Source: an uncultured Chitinophagaceae bacterium
GTDB lineage: Bacteria; Bacteroidota; Bacteroidia; Chitinophagales; Chitinophagaceae
Reading direction: 5' to 3'
NCBI GenBank assembly: GCA_903904335.1
Contig: CAIVCF010000226.1
Span: 1-40,872 of the forward strand
Length of the DNA: 40,872 nt
Notes under the pieces: model-generated
The model's database searches: none
The model's input: the letters and a program-made list of their open reading frames with translations, nothing else
Told to the model about the DNA's origin: nothing
Shown here: positions 28,040-36,400 of the stretch, in pieces
Position numbering within the stretch: the first letter of the stretch is position 1
How the letters are laid out: each line of letters starts with the position of its first letter
Made by a program: the position numbers and the translations under genes

Positions 28040-28543
28040 ATGAAGTTTGGGAAATTATTGCTGATCATTCTGATTTGCTGTTCTTCGAAAAAAATAATTG
28101 CGCAGGAAAAGGTAGATCATCAAAAGATGAATTATTTTACCAATCCAAAACCTAATTCGATCTTATACAATGATACTTTGTATAAAGGAAGCAATCAATA
28201 CTTTCAATTGTTTTACAGAACACATGATATTGTACTGATCAATTTATATCAACGGCATCAGTCCAATAAAATATGGGGAAATGTGTTGGGTATAGCAGGA
28301 ACATTAACAACCACCATTGGTGTTATCATGGCAACAGCTCACAACAACAACACTTCCAATAATACGGCAGGATGGATCACTGCGGGTTCGGGACTGGCAT
28401 GCAGTATATTTGGGGCGTATTTAATTCAGGCAGGGCAGAAAAATTTGGCGATGGCAGTTGCATTATTCAATCAAAAATATAACAAAACCACTGTTGGTAT
28501 TGGTGTTTCGGGCAGCAGCGCCGGTTTTGTAGTAAACTTTTAA
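28040..28543 (+). CDS. Small exported membrane protein, function unknown
   Basis: 167 residues with a signal peptide (MKFGKLLLIILICCSSKKIIAQ), then a polar part, and two Gly/Ala-rich hydrophobic segments (WGNVLGIAGTLTTTIGVIMA; GWITAGSGLACSIFGAYLIQ) separated by an Asn/Thr-rich loop. The C-terminus (TVGIGVSGSSAGFVVNF) ends in Phe, as many outer-membrane proteins do. I do not recognise a family. It lies tightly between fbp and the ABC ATPase, but its two hydrophobic segments are too few to be the missing permease of that ATPase. Confidence 0.65.
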   Translation: MKFGKLLLIILICCSSKKIIAQEKVDHQKMNYFTNPKPNSILYNDTLYKGSNQYFQLFYRTHDIVLINLYQRHQSNKIWGNVLGIAGTLTTTIGVIMATAHNNNTSNNTAGWITAGSGLACSIFGAYLIQAGQKNLAMAVALFNQKYNKTTVGIGVSGSSAGFVVNF

Positions 28544-28545
28544 AT

Positions 28546-29307
28546 ATGGGAAAAACGATTATTGAAGTAAAAAATCTGGTTAAAAAATACGGCGATTTTG
28601 AAGCTGTTAAAGGAATCAGTTTTGATGTAGAGGAAGGCGAAATATTTGGTTTACTTGGTCCCAACGGTGCCGGCAAATCAACTACATTGGAGATCATTGA
28701 AACATTGCGTACCAAAACAAGCGGAGAGGTTGTTGTTGACGGAATGAATCTTGATAAATCTCCGAATGAAATAAAAAAGATAATCGGAGTGCAGTTACAA
28801 ACAAGCGGGTATTATCCTAATTTGAATTTAATTGAATTGCTGAATTTATTTGCAGGCCTGTATAATGAAACAATTGACCCGTATGCATTGCTTGATAAAG
28901 TGAATCTGCGTGATAAATCAAAATCGAAGTTCAAGGAGATGAGTGGTGGACAAAAGCAACGTTTCTCCATTGCAACAACATTGATCAATAAACCGAAAAT
29001 TATTTTTCTGGATGAACCAACAACAGGATTGGATCCTCAGGCAAGAAGAAATTTATGGGAATTGATCAAAGAAATAAGATCCAGTGGAACAACTGTTATC
29101 ATCACCACGCATTATATGGATGAAGCTGAAGTGCTGTGCGAAAGGGTTGCGATCATTGACAGCGGGACAATTATTGCCATTGCATCGCCGGATCAATTAA
29201 TTGATGATCTTGTTGCAACAGGATTTGAAAGACCCAAAGAAGTGAAAAAAGCAAGTCTGGAAGATGTGTTCATTCAATTAACAGGGCATGTGTTACGTGC
29301 TGAATAG
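28546..29307 (+). CDS. ABC transporter ATP-binding protein, no permease adjacent
   Basis: A 253-residue ATPase of the ABC-2-type export group. Walker A is GPNGAGKST (~39-47), the Q-loop is GVQLQTSGYYP, the signature is MSGGQKQRFSIA, Walker B is IIFLDEPTTGLDPQ, and the switch histidine is in VIITTHYMDEAE. Proteins of this sort usually power ABC-2 exporters, with the membrane subunit next to them. Here the next gene is the unrelated YfiT-like gene, so the permease must lie elsewhere or is lost. The substrate is unknown. Confidence 0.9.
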   Translation: MGKTIIEVKNLVKKYGDFEAVKGISFDVEEGEIFGLLGPNGAGKSTTLEIIETLRTKTSGEVVVDGMNLDKSPNEIKKIIGVQLQTSGYYPNLNLIELLNLFAGLYNETIDPYALLDKVNLRDKSKSKFKEMSGGQKQRFSIATTLINKPKIIFLDEPTTGLDPQARRNLWELIKEIRSSGTTVIITTHYMDEAEVLCERVAIIDSGTIIAIASPDQLIDDLVATGFERPKEVKKASLEDVFIQLTGHVLRAE

Positions 29308-29316
29308 AATTGTTGC

Positions 29317-29382
29317 AGTACAAGAGTGCGACCTGCCTATCGTCAGGCGCAACTGGGGCAACATTGAAAAACAAAAGTTCGA
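29317..29382. repeat. Short intergenic element with a small palindrome, possible dispersed repeat
   Basis: The 93-bp spacer after the ABC ATPase begins CAGTACAAGAGTGCGAC and contains TGCCTatcgtcAGGCG, a small hairpin with a GC content above the surroundings. A similar 17-mer, matching at 14 positions (CAGTACAAGTGAGTGAC), lies on the minus strand of the 33263-33434 spacer. Two copies in one window suggest a repeat family, but this is weak evidence. Confidence 0.35.
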
Positions 29383-29400
29383 ATCATAAATAAAAAAATC

Positions 29401-29928
29401 ATGTCAAACGATCCGCGTTATCCGATTGGTAAGTATGAAGCCAAAGCATTTTCCAATGAACTGAAAGAACAATGGTTATTGGATATTAAATTTTTGCCTG
29501 AAGAATTGGAATTGGCTGTAAATAATTTAGATGAATTTCAATTGAACACGCCTTACCGCGAAGACGGTTGGCAGATAAAACAATTGATTCATCATATTGC
29601 CGACAGTCACATGAACGCTTATATCCGATTTAAATTGGGATTAACTGAAACGAATCCAACCATCAAACCTTATGAAGAAAAAGAATGGGCTAAAACCACA
29701 GACAATGAAACAGTGCCGGTAAATGTTTCATTAACATTATTGCATGCATTGCATCAGCGCTGGTATGCAGCCATAAAAGATTTGACGGAAGATCAGTTTG
29801 AAAGAACAGTTGTTCATCCCGAGCACGGAAGGGTAATGAGTTTATGGTTTTTATTGGGTTTGTATGCATGGCATGGTAAACATCATGTGGCGCATATTCT
29901 TACACTCAGAGAAAATAAAGGATGGTAA
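29401..29928 (+). CDS. YfiT/DinB-superfamily metal-dependent transferase
   Basis: A 175-residue protein of the DinB fold, YfiT type. Family landmarks are the start DPRYPIGKYEA, the segment REDGWQIKQLIHHIADSHMN with the first metal-ligand histidine, and the C-terminal WHGKHHVAHILTLRE with the other two. YfiT-like enzymes are annotated as metal-dependent thiol (bacillithiol-type) transferases or hydrolases; the thiol used here is not known. The stop shares a base with the ATG of the first Nudix gene, so the genes are translationally coupled. Confidence 0.85.
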   Translation: MSNDPRYPIGKYEAKAFSNELKEQWLLDIKFLPEELELAVNNLDEFQLNTPYREDGWQIKQLIHHIADSHMNAYIRFKLGLTETNPTIKPYEEKEWAKTTDNETVPVNVSLTLLHALHQRWYAAIKDLTEDQFERTVVHPEHGRVMSLWFLLGLYAWHGKHHVAHILTLRENKGW

Positions 29929-30491
29929 TGGCAAGAGAATTGAAATGGAAGACCCTTTCATCAAAACAATTGCTCAAAGATAAATGGACAGATGTAAGGG
30001 CTGATGTTTGTCAGCGCCCCGACGGAACGATCATTGAACCTTTTTATGTATATGGATTTCCCGATTATACTTGTGCAGTTGCTATTACTAAAGATGGAAA
30101 AGTTATTTTAGAAAGAATTTATCGGCATGGGTTAAATGTTATCGCAACAGAATTGCCCGGTGGTTGTGTTGATAAAACTGACAGTAATGCAACAGAAACC
30201 ATAGCAAGAGAATTGTTGGAAGAAACAGGCTATCGTTTCGAGAAGATCGAATTTTTGGGAAACAGTTCTGCAAATCCAACAACGACTAACAATCTGATGC
30301 ATATGTTTTTGGCAACTGGGGGTGAATTTGATGCTGTACAGGAATTGGATAAGGATGAAGATGTAGAAGTTATATTAGTTTCTCTGGATGAATTTATAAA
30401 AATGACGAAGGAAAATAAATTTATTCAATCCATGCACATGACGGCAATATTTTTAGCCTTACAAAAATTGGGAAGAGTTACCATTCAATAA
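29928..30491 (+). CDS. Nudix hydrolase, first of a tandem pair
   Basis: About 187 residues from the ATG at 29928, which overlaps the previous stop as TAATG and gives MARELKWKTL, matching the start of the next gene; an ATG two codons earlier is also possible. The catalytic half of the Nudix box is intact (RELLEETGY, residues 94-102). The first half is irregular: after LPGGCVDKTD the spacing to the arginine is one residue longer than normal and the usual Glu is Asp or Ser. The fold otherwise fits the ADP-ribose pyrophosphatase-like group. It is probably a paralogue of the gene downstream, cotranscribed with it and with the YfiT-like gene. Confidence 0.82.
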   Translation: MARELKWKTLSSKQLLKDKWTDVRADVCQRPDGTIIEPFYVYGFPDYTCAVAITKDGKVILERIYRHGLNVIATELPGGCVDKTDSNATETIARELLEETGYRFEKIEFLGNSSANPTTTNNLMHMFLATGGEFDAVQELDKDEDVEVILVSLDEFIKMTKENKFIQSMHMTAIFLALQKLGRVTIQ

Positions 30492-30498
30492 ATATTGT

Positions 30499-31056
30499 AT
30501 GAGAGAATTGAAATGGAAAGTATTGTCAACAAAATATGTGTATGAAAACAAATGGTTTCATGCAAGGGCTGACAGTTGCGAATTACCGGACGGAAGATTA
30601 ATTGAACCTTATTTTGTGGTAGAGGTCCCGAATTTCTGTAATATGGTTATTGTTACAAAAGAGGAGAGGGTTATTTTGGTGAGGCAATATCGTTATCCTG
30701 TTGATCAGATTACTTATGAATTGGCCGGAGGTGTAATAGAAAAAGGAGAGGACCCTGCAAAAGCAGCAGTAAGAGAAATGGAAGAAGAAACAGGATATAC
30801 TTCTGATACGATCGAATATTTAGGTAAAGCTGCTGCCAATCCTGCATTGATGAATAATACAGCTTATTTTTTTCTGGCGAAGAATGCTATTAAGATCGAA
30901 TCACAAAATTTAGACGCCTTAGAAGATATTGATGTGGTTAGTTTTTCAAAAGAAGAATTCATTCAATTGCTTCAGGAAAATAAATTACAGCACGCTGTGC
31001 AGTTGGGTGCCGTATATGAAGCTTTGATCAAATTAGATTGGTTGCAATGGAAATAA
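30499..31056 (+). CDS. Nudix hydrolase, second of a tandem pair (ADP-ribose pyrophosphatase-like)
   Basis: 185 residues. The Nudix box is canonical: Gly78, Glu84 and REMEEETGY (92-100), fitting G-x5-E-x7-RE-U-x-EE-x-G-U. The preceding VILVRQYRYPVDQITYELAG is typical of NUDT5/NudF-like enzymes that cleave ADP-ribose or other nucleoside diphosphate sugars. It shares the frame WK-x-LS-x-K, KW-x6-D-x-C, PDG-x-IEP and ANP with its upstream neighbour, only 7 bp away, which points to tandem duplication. It ends 5 bp before the stop of convergent folC. Confidence 0.9.
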   Translation: MRELKWKVLSTKYVYENKWFHARADSCELPDGRLIEPYFVVEVPNFCNMVIVTKEERVILVRQYRYPVDQITYELAGGVIEKGEDPAKAAVREMEEETGYTSDTIEYLGKAAANPALMNNTAYFFLAKNAIKIESQNLDALEDIDVVSFSKEEFIQLLQENKLQHAVQLGAVYEALIKLDWLQWK

Positions 31057-31061
31057 GATAA

Positions 31062-32351
31062 TTACAAATTAACTTCTCCCACCACAAAAACAGATCCGCA
31101 AACCAATATCATGTCTTCTTTTTCAGCATTGGTCAATGCAGCTTGCAATGCATTATTGACTGTAGGGTATGATTCCCCGATCAAGCCAAAGCTTTCCGCG
31201 TTTAGCTTTAAGCTTTCAGCCTCCAACGCTCTCGGTATTTGTGCTTTTGTAAAATAATAAGTGGCATGATGCGGCAATAATGCCAACACTTTTTCAACTT
31301 CTTTATCTTTCACCATCCCGATCACAATATGCAAATGATCATAAGTCGACAATTCCAATTGTTCGGCGATTTGTTTAATGCCATCTTCATTATGCCCTAC
31401 ATCGAGAACAACAACAGGGTCTTCTTGAATCACTTCCCATCTGCCATGTAAACCGGTTAATTTTTTTATTTGCTGCAATGCTTTTTGAATGATAAGTGTA
31501 TCTGTTTTCCATCCTTTCAAATGCAACTGGTGTGCGGTTTCCAGAACAGTCAATAAGTTTTTTGTCTGATAAATTCCCGGTAGGTCCAGATGATAATTTT
31601 CTCTTTCATCATTGCTGTGATGCGCCACTTCAACGATGAGATGATGATGCTCATATTTCCAGTCAGCAACATATTTCTGTTCCTGTGCAAAAATGATAGG
31701 AGCGCAACACTCTTTTGCTTTTTCTTCAAACACCGGCCTTGATGCGGTACTTATTTCACCTATCACTACAGGAATATTTTTTTTGATGATGCCTGCTTTT
31801 TCAAAAGCGATCTTCTCCAAACTATCACCCAACATATTCATGTGGTCCCAACCGATATTGGTGATCACGGATAATTCGGGTGTGATGATATTGGTGCTGT
31901 CTAATCTTCCTCCCAAACCCACTTCGATCACCGCAATATCAACTTTCTGTTCAACAAAATATTCGAATGCCATCGCAACAGTGATCTCAAAAAAAGAAGG
32001 TTCAATCTCATTGATCAATGGTTGAATTCGTTTGGTAAAGTCAACAACAAACTGTTCTTCACACATCATTCCGTTCACTTTAATTCTTTCCCTGAAATCT
32101 TTTAAGTGTGGAGAAGTATATAATCCTGTTTTGTATCCTGCAGTTTGTAAGATGGCGGCGAGCATGTGACTGGTACTGCCTTTGCCGTTAGTGCCTGCAA
32201 TATGAATGGATTTGAATTTATGTTGCGGATTGCCCAATGCCTCACACAAACGAACGGTATTGGTAATATCTTTTTTAATGGCAGCAGCGCCAATTCGGCT
32301 GAACATCGGCAAAGTATGATAGAGGTAATCTATTGTCTCCTGATAATTCAT
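31062..32351 (-). CDS. folC: Bifunctional folylpolyglutamate/dihydrofolate synthase FolC
   Basis: A 429-residue Mur-ligase-family protein. The P-loop is GTNGKGST (53-60) in IHIAGTNGKGSTSHMLAAIL, followed by GLYTSPHLKDFRERI. The omega-loop region is VIEVGLGGRLDSTN, then NIGWDHMNMLGDSLEKIAFE. The C-terminal domain has GLHGRWEVIQ and VVLDVGHNEDG. It adds glutamate to dihydropteroate and tetrahydrofolate. It is downstream of the TonB-like gene on the same strand (23 bp). Confidence 0.94.
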   Translation of the reverse strand: MNYQETIDYLYHTLPMFSRIGAAAIKKDITNTVRLCEALGNPQHKFKSIHIAGTNGKGSTSHMLAAILQTAGYKTGLYTSPHLKDFRERIKVNGMMCEEQFVVDFTKRIQPLINEIEPSFFEITVAMAFEYFVEQKVDIAVIEVGLGGRLDSTNIITPELSVITNIGWDHMNMLGDSLEKIAFEKAGIIKKNIPVVIGEISTASRPVFEEKAKECCAPIIFAQEQKYVADWKYEHHHLIVEVAHHSNDERENYHLDLPGIYQTKNLLTVLETAHQLHLKGWKTDTLIIQKALQQIKKLTGLHGRWEVIQEDPVVVLDVGHNEDGIKQIAEQLELSTYDHLHIVIGMVKDKEVEKVLALLPHHATYYFTKAQIPRALEAESLKLNAESFGLIGESYPTVNNALQAALTNAEKEDMILVCGSVFVVGEVNL

Positions 32352-32374
32352 TCAATAAAAATAGAACAGAAAAC

Positions 32375-33262
32375 TTAGTTTGTTACTTTAAAATTAAAAA
32401 CAATAGTTCCTCTTTGTTCGTCATCATTTCCTGCATTTAATTTTAATTGTTTCGCTTTTTTCAATGCAATATTTCTGATGGCAGTATTGGTAGTGGTTGT
32501 ACCGTTTAGATTCAGATTTTCATTGATCACATTTCCTGCTTTGTCAACTGTTATATCAACAGCAACTTTTGCATTCTCATTAAAATCATCCTGAAAAGTT
32601 GGTAACTGAGAAAATTTTCTTCCATTCAATCCGCTTCTAATGGTTACGCCGCTTTTACCTGTTCCGCCATTACCTGTATAGCTATCGCTGTTGGGATTGC
32701 CATTCGGGTTTCCCTGATCTCCTTTACCGCCAGCAATGCCCTGATCTTTCACGCCATTATAACTGTCTGCATTATTACCTCCATTGCCATTGGCTGTTCC
32801 GCCTTTATACAAAGCTTTCGGAACAACTGGTTTTGGTGCAGGTGCGGCAACCGTATTTTCAGAATGTTTTTTTACAACAGTTGTATTGGTTACAGGCTTG
32901 TTTTTTATTTCGGGCTTAACAATCTTTGTTGCATTATTTATTTCTTCATCTCCGTTTTCATCAGTGGTGATGTTTTGTTTGGGCTGAACAGCAGTAGAAT
33001 TGGCTGGCGGAGAAACATTGGTCTGGTCTGCGTTTGATGGGGTTCCGGGTAATTGCGGTGCTATATCACCCAATCCTGTTTCGCTGTTACCAAGGTTTAC
33101 TTCAATGCCTTCATCAACAACAGGCATGGGGATTTGAGGCAATGTCCATTGCAGAAAGAAAAATAAAAAAAACAAAGCTGCGCATATCAAAACTGTATAA
33201 GCTGTTGCCTTTACATTTTTTTCTCTTTCAAAATGTGCGTGCATGTTTGCGTAACTGTTCAT
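32375..33262 (-). CDS. TonB-like energy-transducing protein
   Basis: A 295-residue protein with a short cytoplasmic start, one membrane helix (TAYTVLICAALFFLFFFLQW, ~21-40), a long Asn/Gly/Pro/Lys-rich spacer (~60-205), and a C-terminal domain (FSQLPTFQDDFNENAKVAVD, then ITVDKAGNVINENLNLNG and GTIVFNFKVTN) that looks like the TonB C-terminal fold. Such proteins link ExbB-ExbD to outer-membrane receptors. No exbB or exbD lies next to it here. The Asn/Gly-rich spacer is more repetitive than the Pro/Lys type typical of TonB. Confidence 0.72.
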   Translation of the reverse strand: MNSYANMHAHFEREKNVKATAYTVLICAALFFLFFFLQWTLPQIPMPVVDEGIEVNLGNSETGLGDIAPQLPGTPSNADQTNVSPPANSTAVQPKQNITTDENGDEEINNATKIVKPEIKNKPVTNTTVVKKHSENTVAAPAPKPVVPKALYKGGTANGNGGNNADSYNGVKDQGIAGGKGDQGNPNGNPNSDSYTGNGGTGKSGVTIRSGLNGRKFSQLPTFQDDFNENAKVAVDITVDKAGNVINENLNLNGTTTTNTAIRNIALKKAKQLKLNAGNDDEQRGTIVFNFKVTN

Positions 33263-33434
33263 ACAAACTTAACTAAAGCGATGAGGCTTTTGATTGATGT
33301 TGAAAATTAAGTAAAGAACGCAATTGCTGTCCACGTATTGCTGTAAAGAAAGGTTAATTGTTTTCCGGCAGTAGTATTTCATGGCATCGTTCCTTGTGTC
33401 ACTCACTTGTACTGTTGAAATATTATTGCGCATA
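33263..33434. other. 172-bp spacer with a possible dispersed element, no gene supported
   Basis: An open frame on the minus strand crosses this spacer, but it starts inside the neighbouring NTF2-like gene and has no family resemblance. On the minus strand the sequence contains CAGTACAAGTGAGTGACACA (about 33397-33416), similar to the element at 29317. Otherwise I see no terminator or promoter. Confidence 0.35.
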
Positions 33435-33791
33435 TCAATTAGGAATCGGCAAGCCATGCATTCTTAAAAAGGAGAGTTTGTCCCAGTAACCTCTTTGAAA
33501 TATTATTTTGCCTGCTTTGATGTGAAAAAATCCGCAGCCTCTTAAACCCAAAGGATCTTTCCACTCTAAGATGGCCCAATCCTTATCTTCAAAAATATTT
33601 TCAACGATGCAAACCATTTCAGCTTTTGCAAAATCATCTGCAAACATTTTTTTAATAGCTGCTTTGCCAACAACAGGTTCATTCGCAACCTGATGATTGA
33701 TGGCATCATCATGATAAAATTCTGCCAACGCTTCCGCATCTTTATGGTTAAATGCTTCTACCCATTTGGCGATAATTTCTTTTGGTCTCAT
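33435..33791 (-). CDS. NTF2/SnoaL-like protein, cytoplasmic
   Basis: About 118 residues from the ATG at 33791 (MRPKEIIAKWVEAFNHKDAE), preferred over the ATG at 33812 because it gives the usual family start. The pattern is that of small SnoaL-like NTF2 proteins: EFYHDDAINHQVANEPVVGK, then KKMFADDFAKAEMVCIVENI and WAILEWKDPLGLRGCGFFHI, with closing strands KAGKIIFQRGYWDKL. Members are isomerases, cyclases or ligand-binding proteins, and this one cannot be specified. It lies 41 bp downstream of the SDR gene on the same strand. Confidence 0.82.
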   Translation of the reverse strand: MRPKEIIAKWVEAFNHKDAEALAEFYHDDAINHQVANEPVVGKAAIKKMFADDFAKAEMVCIVENIFEDKDWAILEWKDPLGLRGCGFFHIKAGKIIFQRGYWDKLSFLRMHGLPIPN

Positions 33792-33832
33792 TTTAAATAA
33801 AAGAAGATGCACTGATTTTTTTGAAATATTGA

Positions 33833-34642
33833 CTACTTCCTTCCCTTAAAATCATTCATGCTTTTATAAATGCCCATCCATTTGCCAACAATCAAATCAA
33901 ACCATCGTGTTGGTAGAATTCCTTTAATAAAAGGCAATGTGTATACGATACCAGGCATTCTCACAAACAATTTATTTTTTTCAATGCCCCTGACTATTTT
34001 TTCTGCAGCAATATTCGGATCAACGATCGGTATCACATTGCTGGTAACACCATCAAACATTCCTGTGTTGATATAATAAGGTGTAACCGTTGTGACTCTT
34101 ACATTTGTATTTTCGTTTTCCATTTCCAAACGCAATGAATCACTCCAGCCGATCACTGCCCATTTGCTGGCAACATACACACTCATTTTTGGATTACTCA
34201 CCAAACCCGCTGCTGATGCGATGTTCACGATATGCCCACTTTTATCAGCGATCATTTCGGGTAAAAATTCTTTGGTAATATGCATCAATGCATTACTATT
34301 AATGATCATCGTTCTGTCAATATCATTGTGTGAATGTTCATTGAATGATTTGCCAACAACAATTCCTGCATTGTTGATTAGAATATCAATTTTGCCAACT
34401 TCATTTTTCACTTTTAATGCAGTTGCAATAACTGATTCGGTATTCATCACATCCACCACATAAGGAATAACATTAAACCCTTGCTCTTTAAATTCAGCAA
34501 CAGTGGTTTGTAATAAATTTTCATTTACATCCCAGATCACCAATGTATGTAAGCCCTTTTGCAGTAAGAGTTTGCCCATTAATTTACCAATACCCGATGC
34601 AGCACCTGTTATTAATGCTATTTTATTTTTTATTTCACTCAT
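33833..34642 (-). CDS. SDR family oxidoreductase
   Basis: A 269-residue classical short-chain dehydrogenase/reductase. The cofactor motif is TGAASGIG (12-19), followed by NNAG (90-93). The catalytic residues are Ser143 (VNIASAAGL), Tyr156 and Lys160 (YVASK). WDVNE near residue 38 has an Asp where NAD-preferring enzymes usually carry one, so NAD is the likelier cofactor. The C-terminal segment (PGIVYTLPFIKGILPTRWFD, then GKWMGIYKSM) resembles SDRs acting on hydrophobic or lipid-like substrates, but the substrate is not determined. Confidence 0.9.
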   Translation of the reverse strand: MSEIKNKIALITGAASGIGKLMGKLLLQKGLHTLVIWDVNENLLQTTVAEFKEQGFNVIPYVVDVMNTESVIATALKVKNEVGKIDILINNAGIVVGKSFNEHSHNDIDRTMIINSNALMHITKEFLPEMIADKSGHIVNIASAAGLVSNPKMSVYVASKWAVIGWSDSLRLEMENENTNVRVTTVTPYYINTGMFDGVTSNVIPIVDPNIAAEKIVRGIEKNKLFVRMPGIVYTLPFIKGILPTRWFDLIVGKWMGIYKSMNDFKGRK

Positions 34643-34651
34643 ACTATAAAA

Positions 34652-35560
34652 TTAGTAACCCCATTTTTTCATGACTATCAAATCTTCTTTAGCGCAATCA
34701 ATAGGAGCTTTGCCCTGATAAGCTTCCTGTTCAATGATAAAATCTGTGGTACCCCATTTGCGTCCAAGATCAATGATCTCTTTTACCGGAATAATACCTG
34801 CTCCGAGAATAGTGGAAATATATTCCTCCTTTTTTGAGTCGTCTGATCTTATTTCATCTTTTACATGCATGGATACAAAACGACCGGGATATTTTTGCAT
34901 GATGTCCAATGCTTTTGCGCCACCGTTGATCATGTTGCCGATATCTAATTGCTGTATCACTAATTTGGGATCGGTCTCGGTGAGAATGATATCAAATAAT
35001 TTTTTGCCGTTCAAACTTTCCTTGAATTCAAAATCATGATTATGATAACCGAATTTCATTCCTGAGCGTTGACAGAGTTCACCGCTTTTATTGAACATGT
35101 CTAATAATTTTCTCAGATCATCATAATTCTTTCTGGTGCTTTCTTCCATGGAAGGGCTGATCACAAAATGTTGTCCGCATACAACAGCATCTTCCACCGT
35201 ATATTTCCATGCATCTGTAAAATCTTTTTTTGCATCATCCCAATGAGTAAAACGCATTACGGTATGACCGCTGGGCATTTTCAAACCCAGATCATCCAAC
35301 ACTTTTCTGAACTCTTTTGCATTCCATCCATAAAATTTTCTGTCAACATAATTCGCATGTTCAACATGCACATAACCCATTTTGCTCAATTGCTGCAATG
35401 TATTGAGAGGATTGAGTTTCATGTCATCGCGAACGGAATATAATTGAATGCCTGTCAATTCACCTTTTCGTGATGCAGCAAATAATGACTGTTTTAAAAA
35501 TGCAGTTCCTGCTAATGTGAGCGCACTGTTTTTGAGAAAGGATCTTCTGGATGATTTCAT
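34652..35560 (-). CDS. Tat-exported sugar phosphate isomerase/epimerase-like protein
   Basis: A 302-residue TIM-barrel protein of the xylose-isomerase-like/AP endonuclease 2 superfamily. The N-terminus, MKSSRRSFLKNSALTLAGTA, carries the twin-arginine motif SRRSFLK, so it is probably exported folded to the periplasm. The barrel contains LTGIQLYSVRDDMKLNPLNT, then MKFGYHNHDFEF, LDIGNMINGGAKALDIM and VSMHVKDE, which hold the usual metal-binding His, Asp and Glu. The substrate is probably a sugar or sugar derivative. It is 9 bp upstream of the SDR gene, so the two are probably cotranscribed. Confidence 0.87.
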   Translation of the reverse strand: MKSSRRSFLKNSALTLAGTAFLKQSLFAASRKGELTGIQLYSVRDDMKLNPLNTLQQLSKMGYVHVEHANYVDRKFYGWNAKEFRKVLDDLGLKMPSGHTVMRFTHWDDAKKDFTDAWKYTVEDAVVCGQHFVISPSMEESTRKNYDDLRKLLDMFNKSGELCQRSGMKFGYHNHDFEFKESLNGKKLFDIILTETDPKLVIQQLDIGNMINGGAKALDIMQKYPGRFVSMHVKDEIRSDDSKKEEYISTILGAGIIPVKEIIDLGRKWGTTDFIIEQEAYQGKAPIDCAKEDLIVMKKWGY

Positions 35561-35626
35561 ATCGCAATCTTTGATTTTAAATAATGATAGTTAAGGTAGT
35601 GAAGTTTTTGAAAGAAGAAATAAAAA

Positions 35627-36397
35627 CTATTTCCTGAAAAACACATCATACGAAAAGCGGATCAACGTGCCGATGATAACGATCAAAAAGAAAATCCGTA
35701 TGAATTGATTGCCTTTATTGATGGCTAATTTAGCACCGATAATTCCACCGATCGCATTGCTGATGGCCATTGGAATGGCGATACTCCAAATGATGGAACC
35801 CTTCAACATAAATAAAATAATAGAACCGGTATTGGTGGCAAGGTTTACCATTTTTGCATTGGCTGATGCATGCAGAAAATCAAATCCTAATAAGGTGATG
35901 AAGGCAAGAATTAAAAAACTGCCGGCACCGGGTCCGATGAAACCATCATAAAAGCCAAGCACCACGCTGATTGCGGCGGCATATAAAAATTGTTTTTTTA
36001 TAGAATGATCTTTAACAATATGCAAACCGAAGTTCTTTTTTGAATAGGTATAAACAGCAACACCGCTTAATACGATCAATAAGATGGGTTTCATAAAATC
36101 ATTATGTACCATCGTTAATAATTGCGAACCTGCGAATGCGGAACAAAATGCGATCAACATCATCATCGATAATAATTTCCAGTTCATCTGTACTTTTTTT
36201 AAGTAATGATACACTGCAAAACTTGTTCCGCTGAAGGATGGAATTTTTAAAGAACCGATCACTGATGCAACAGGATAGGTTGGAAGCAGTATTAATGCAA
36301 TGGGCAATTGAATCAATCCGCCACCGCCAACAATGGCATCCACAAAACCTGCAGCAAATGCGGCGATACAAAGCAATATGAGTGTAGTGATGTCCAA
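35627..36397 (-). CDS. TauE/SafE family membrane transporter
   Basis: A 256-residue inner-membrane protein with about eight hydrophobic segments. The TauE/SafE signature appears as AAFAAGFVDAIVGGGGLIQL (~13-32) and again as GFYDGFIGPGAGSFLILAFI (~148-167), the two repeats typical of the family. Members are proposed exporters of sulfite, sulfoacetate or other small anions. It is the last gene of a series with the EamA and radical SAM genes upstream (spacings 3 and 12 bp), so it may move a compound linked to them. Confidence 0.9.
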   Translation of the reverse strand: MDITTLILLCIAAFAAGFVDAIVGGGGLIQLPIALILLPTYPVASVIGSLKIPSFSGTSFAVYHYLKKVQMNWKLLSMMMLIAFCSAFAGSQLLTMVHNDFMKPILLIVLSGVAVYTYSKKNFGLHIVKDHSIKKQFLYAAAISVVLGFYDGFIGPGAGSFLILAFITLLGFDFLHASANAKMVNLATNTGSIILFMLKGSIIWSIAIPMAISNAIGGIIGAKLAINKGNQFIRIFFLIVIIGTLIRFSYDVFFRK

Positions 36398-36400
36398 AGT

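Noticed and set aside
33269-33457. 62-residue minus-strand open frame
   Set aside because: It begins inside the NTF2-like gene and shows no family features.
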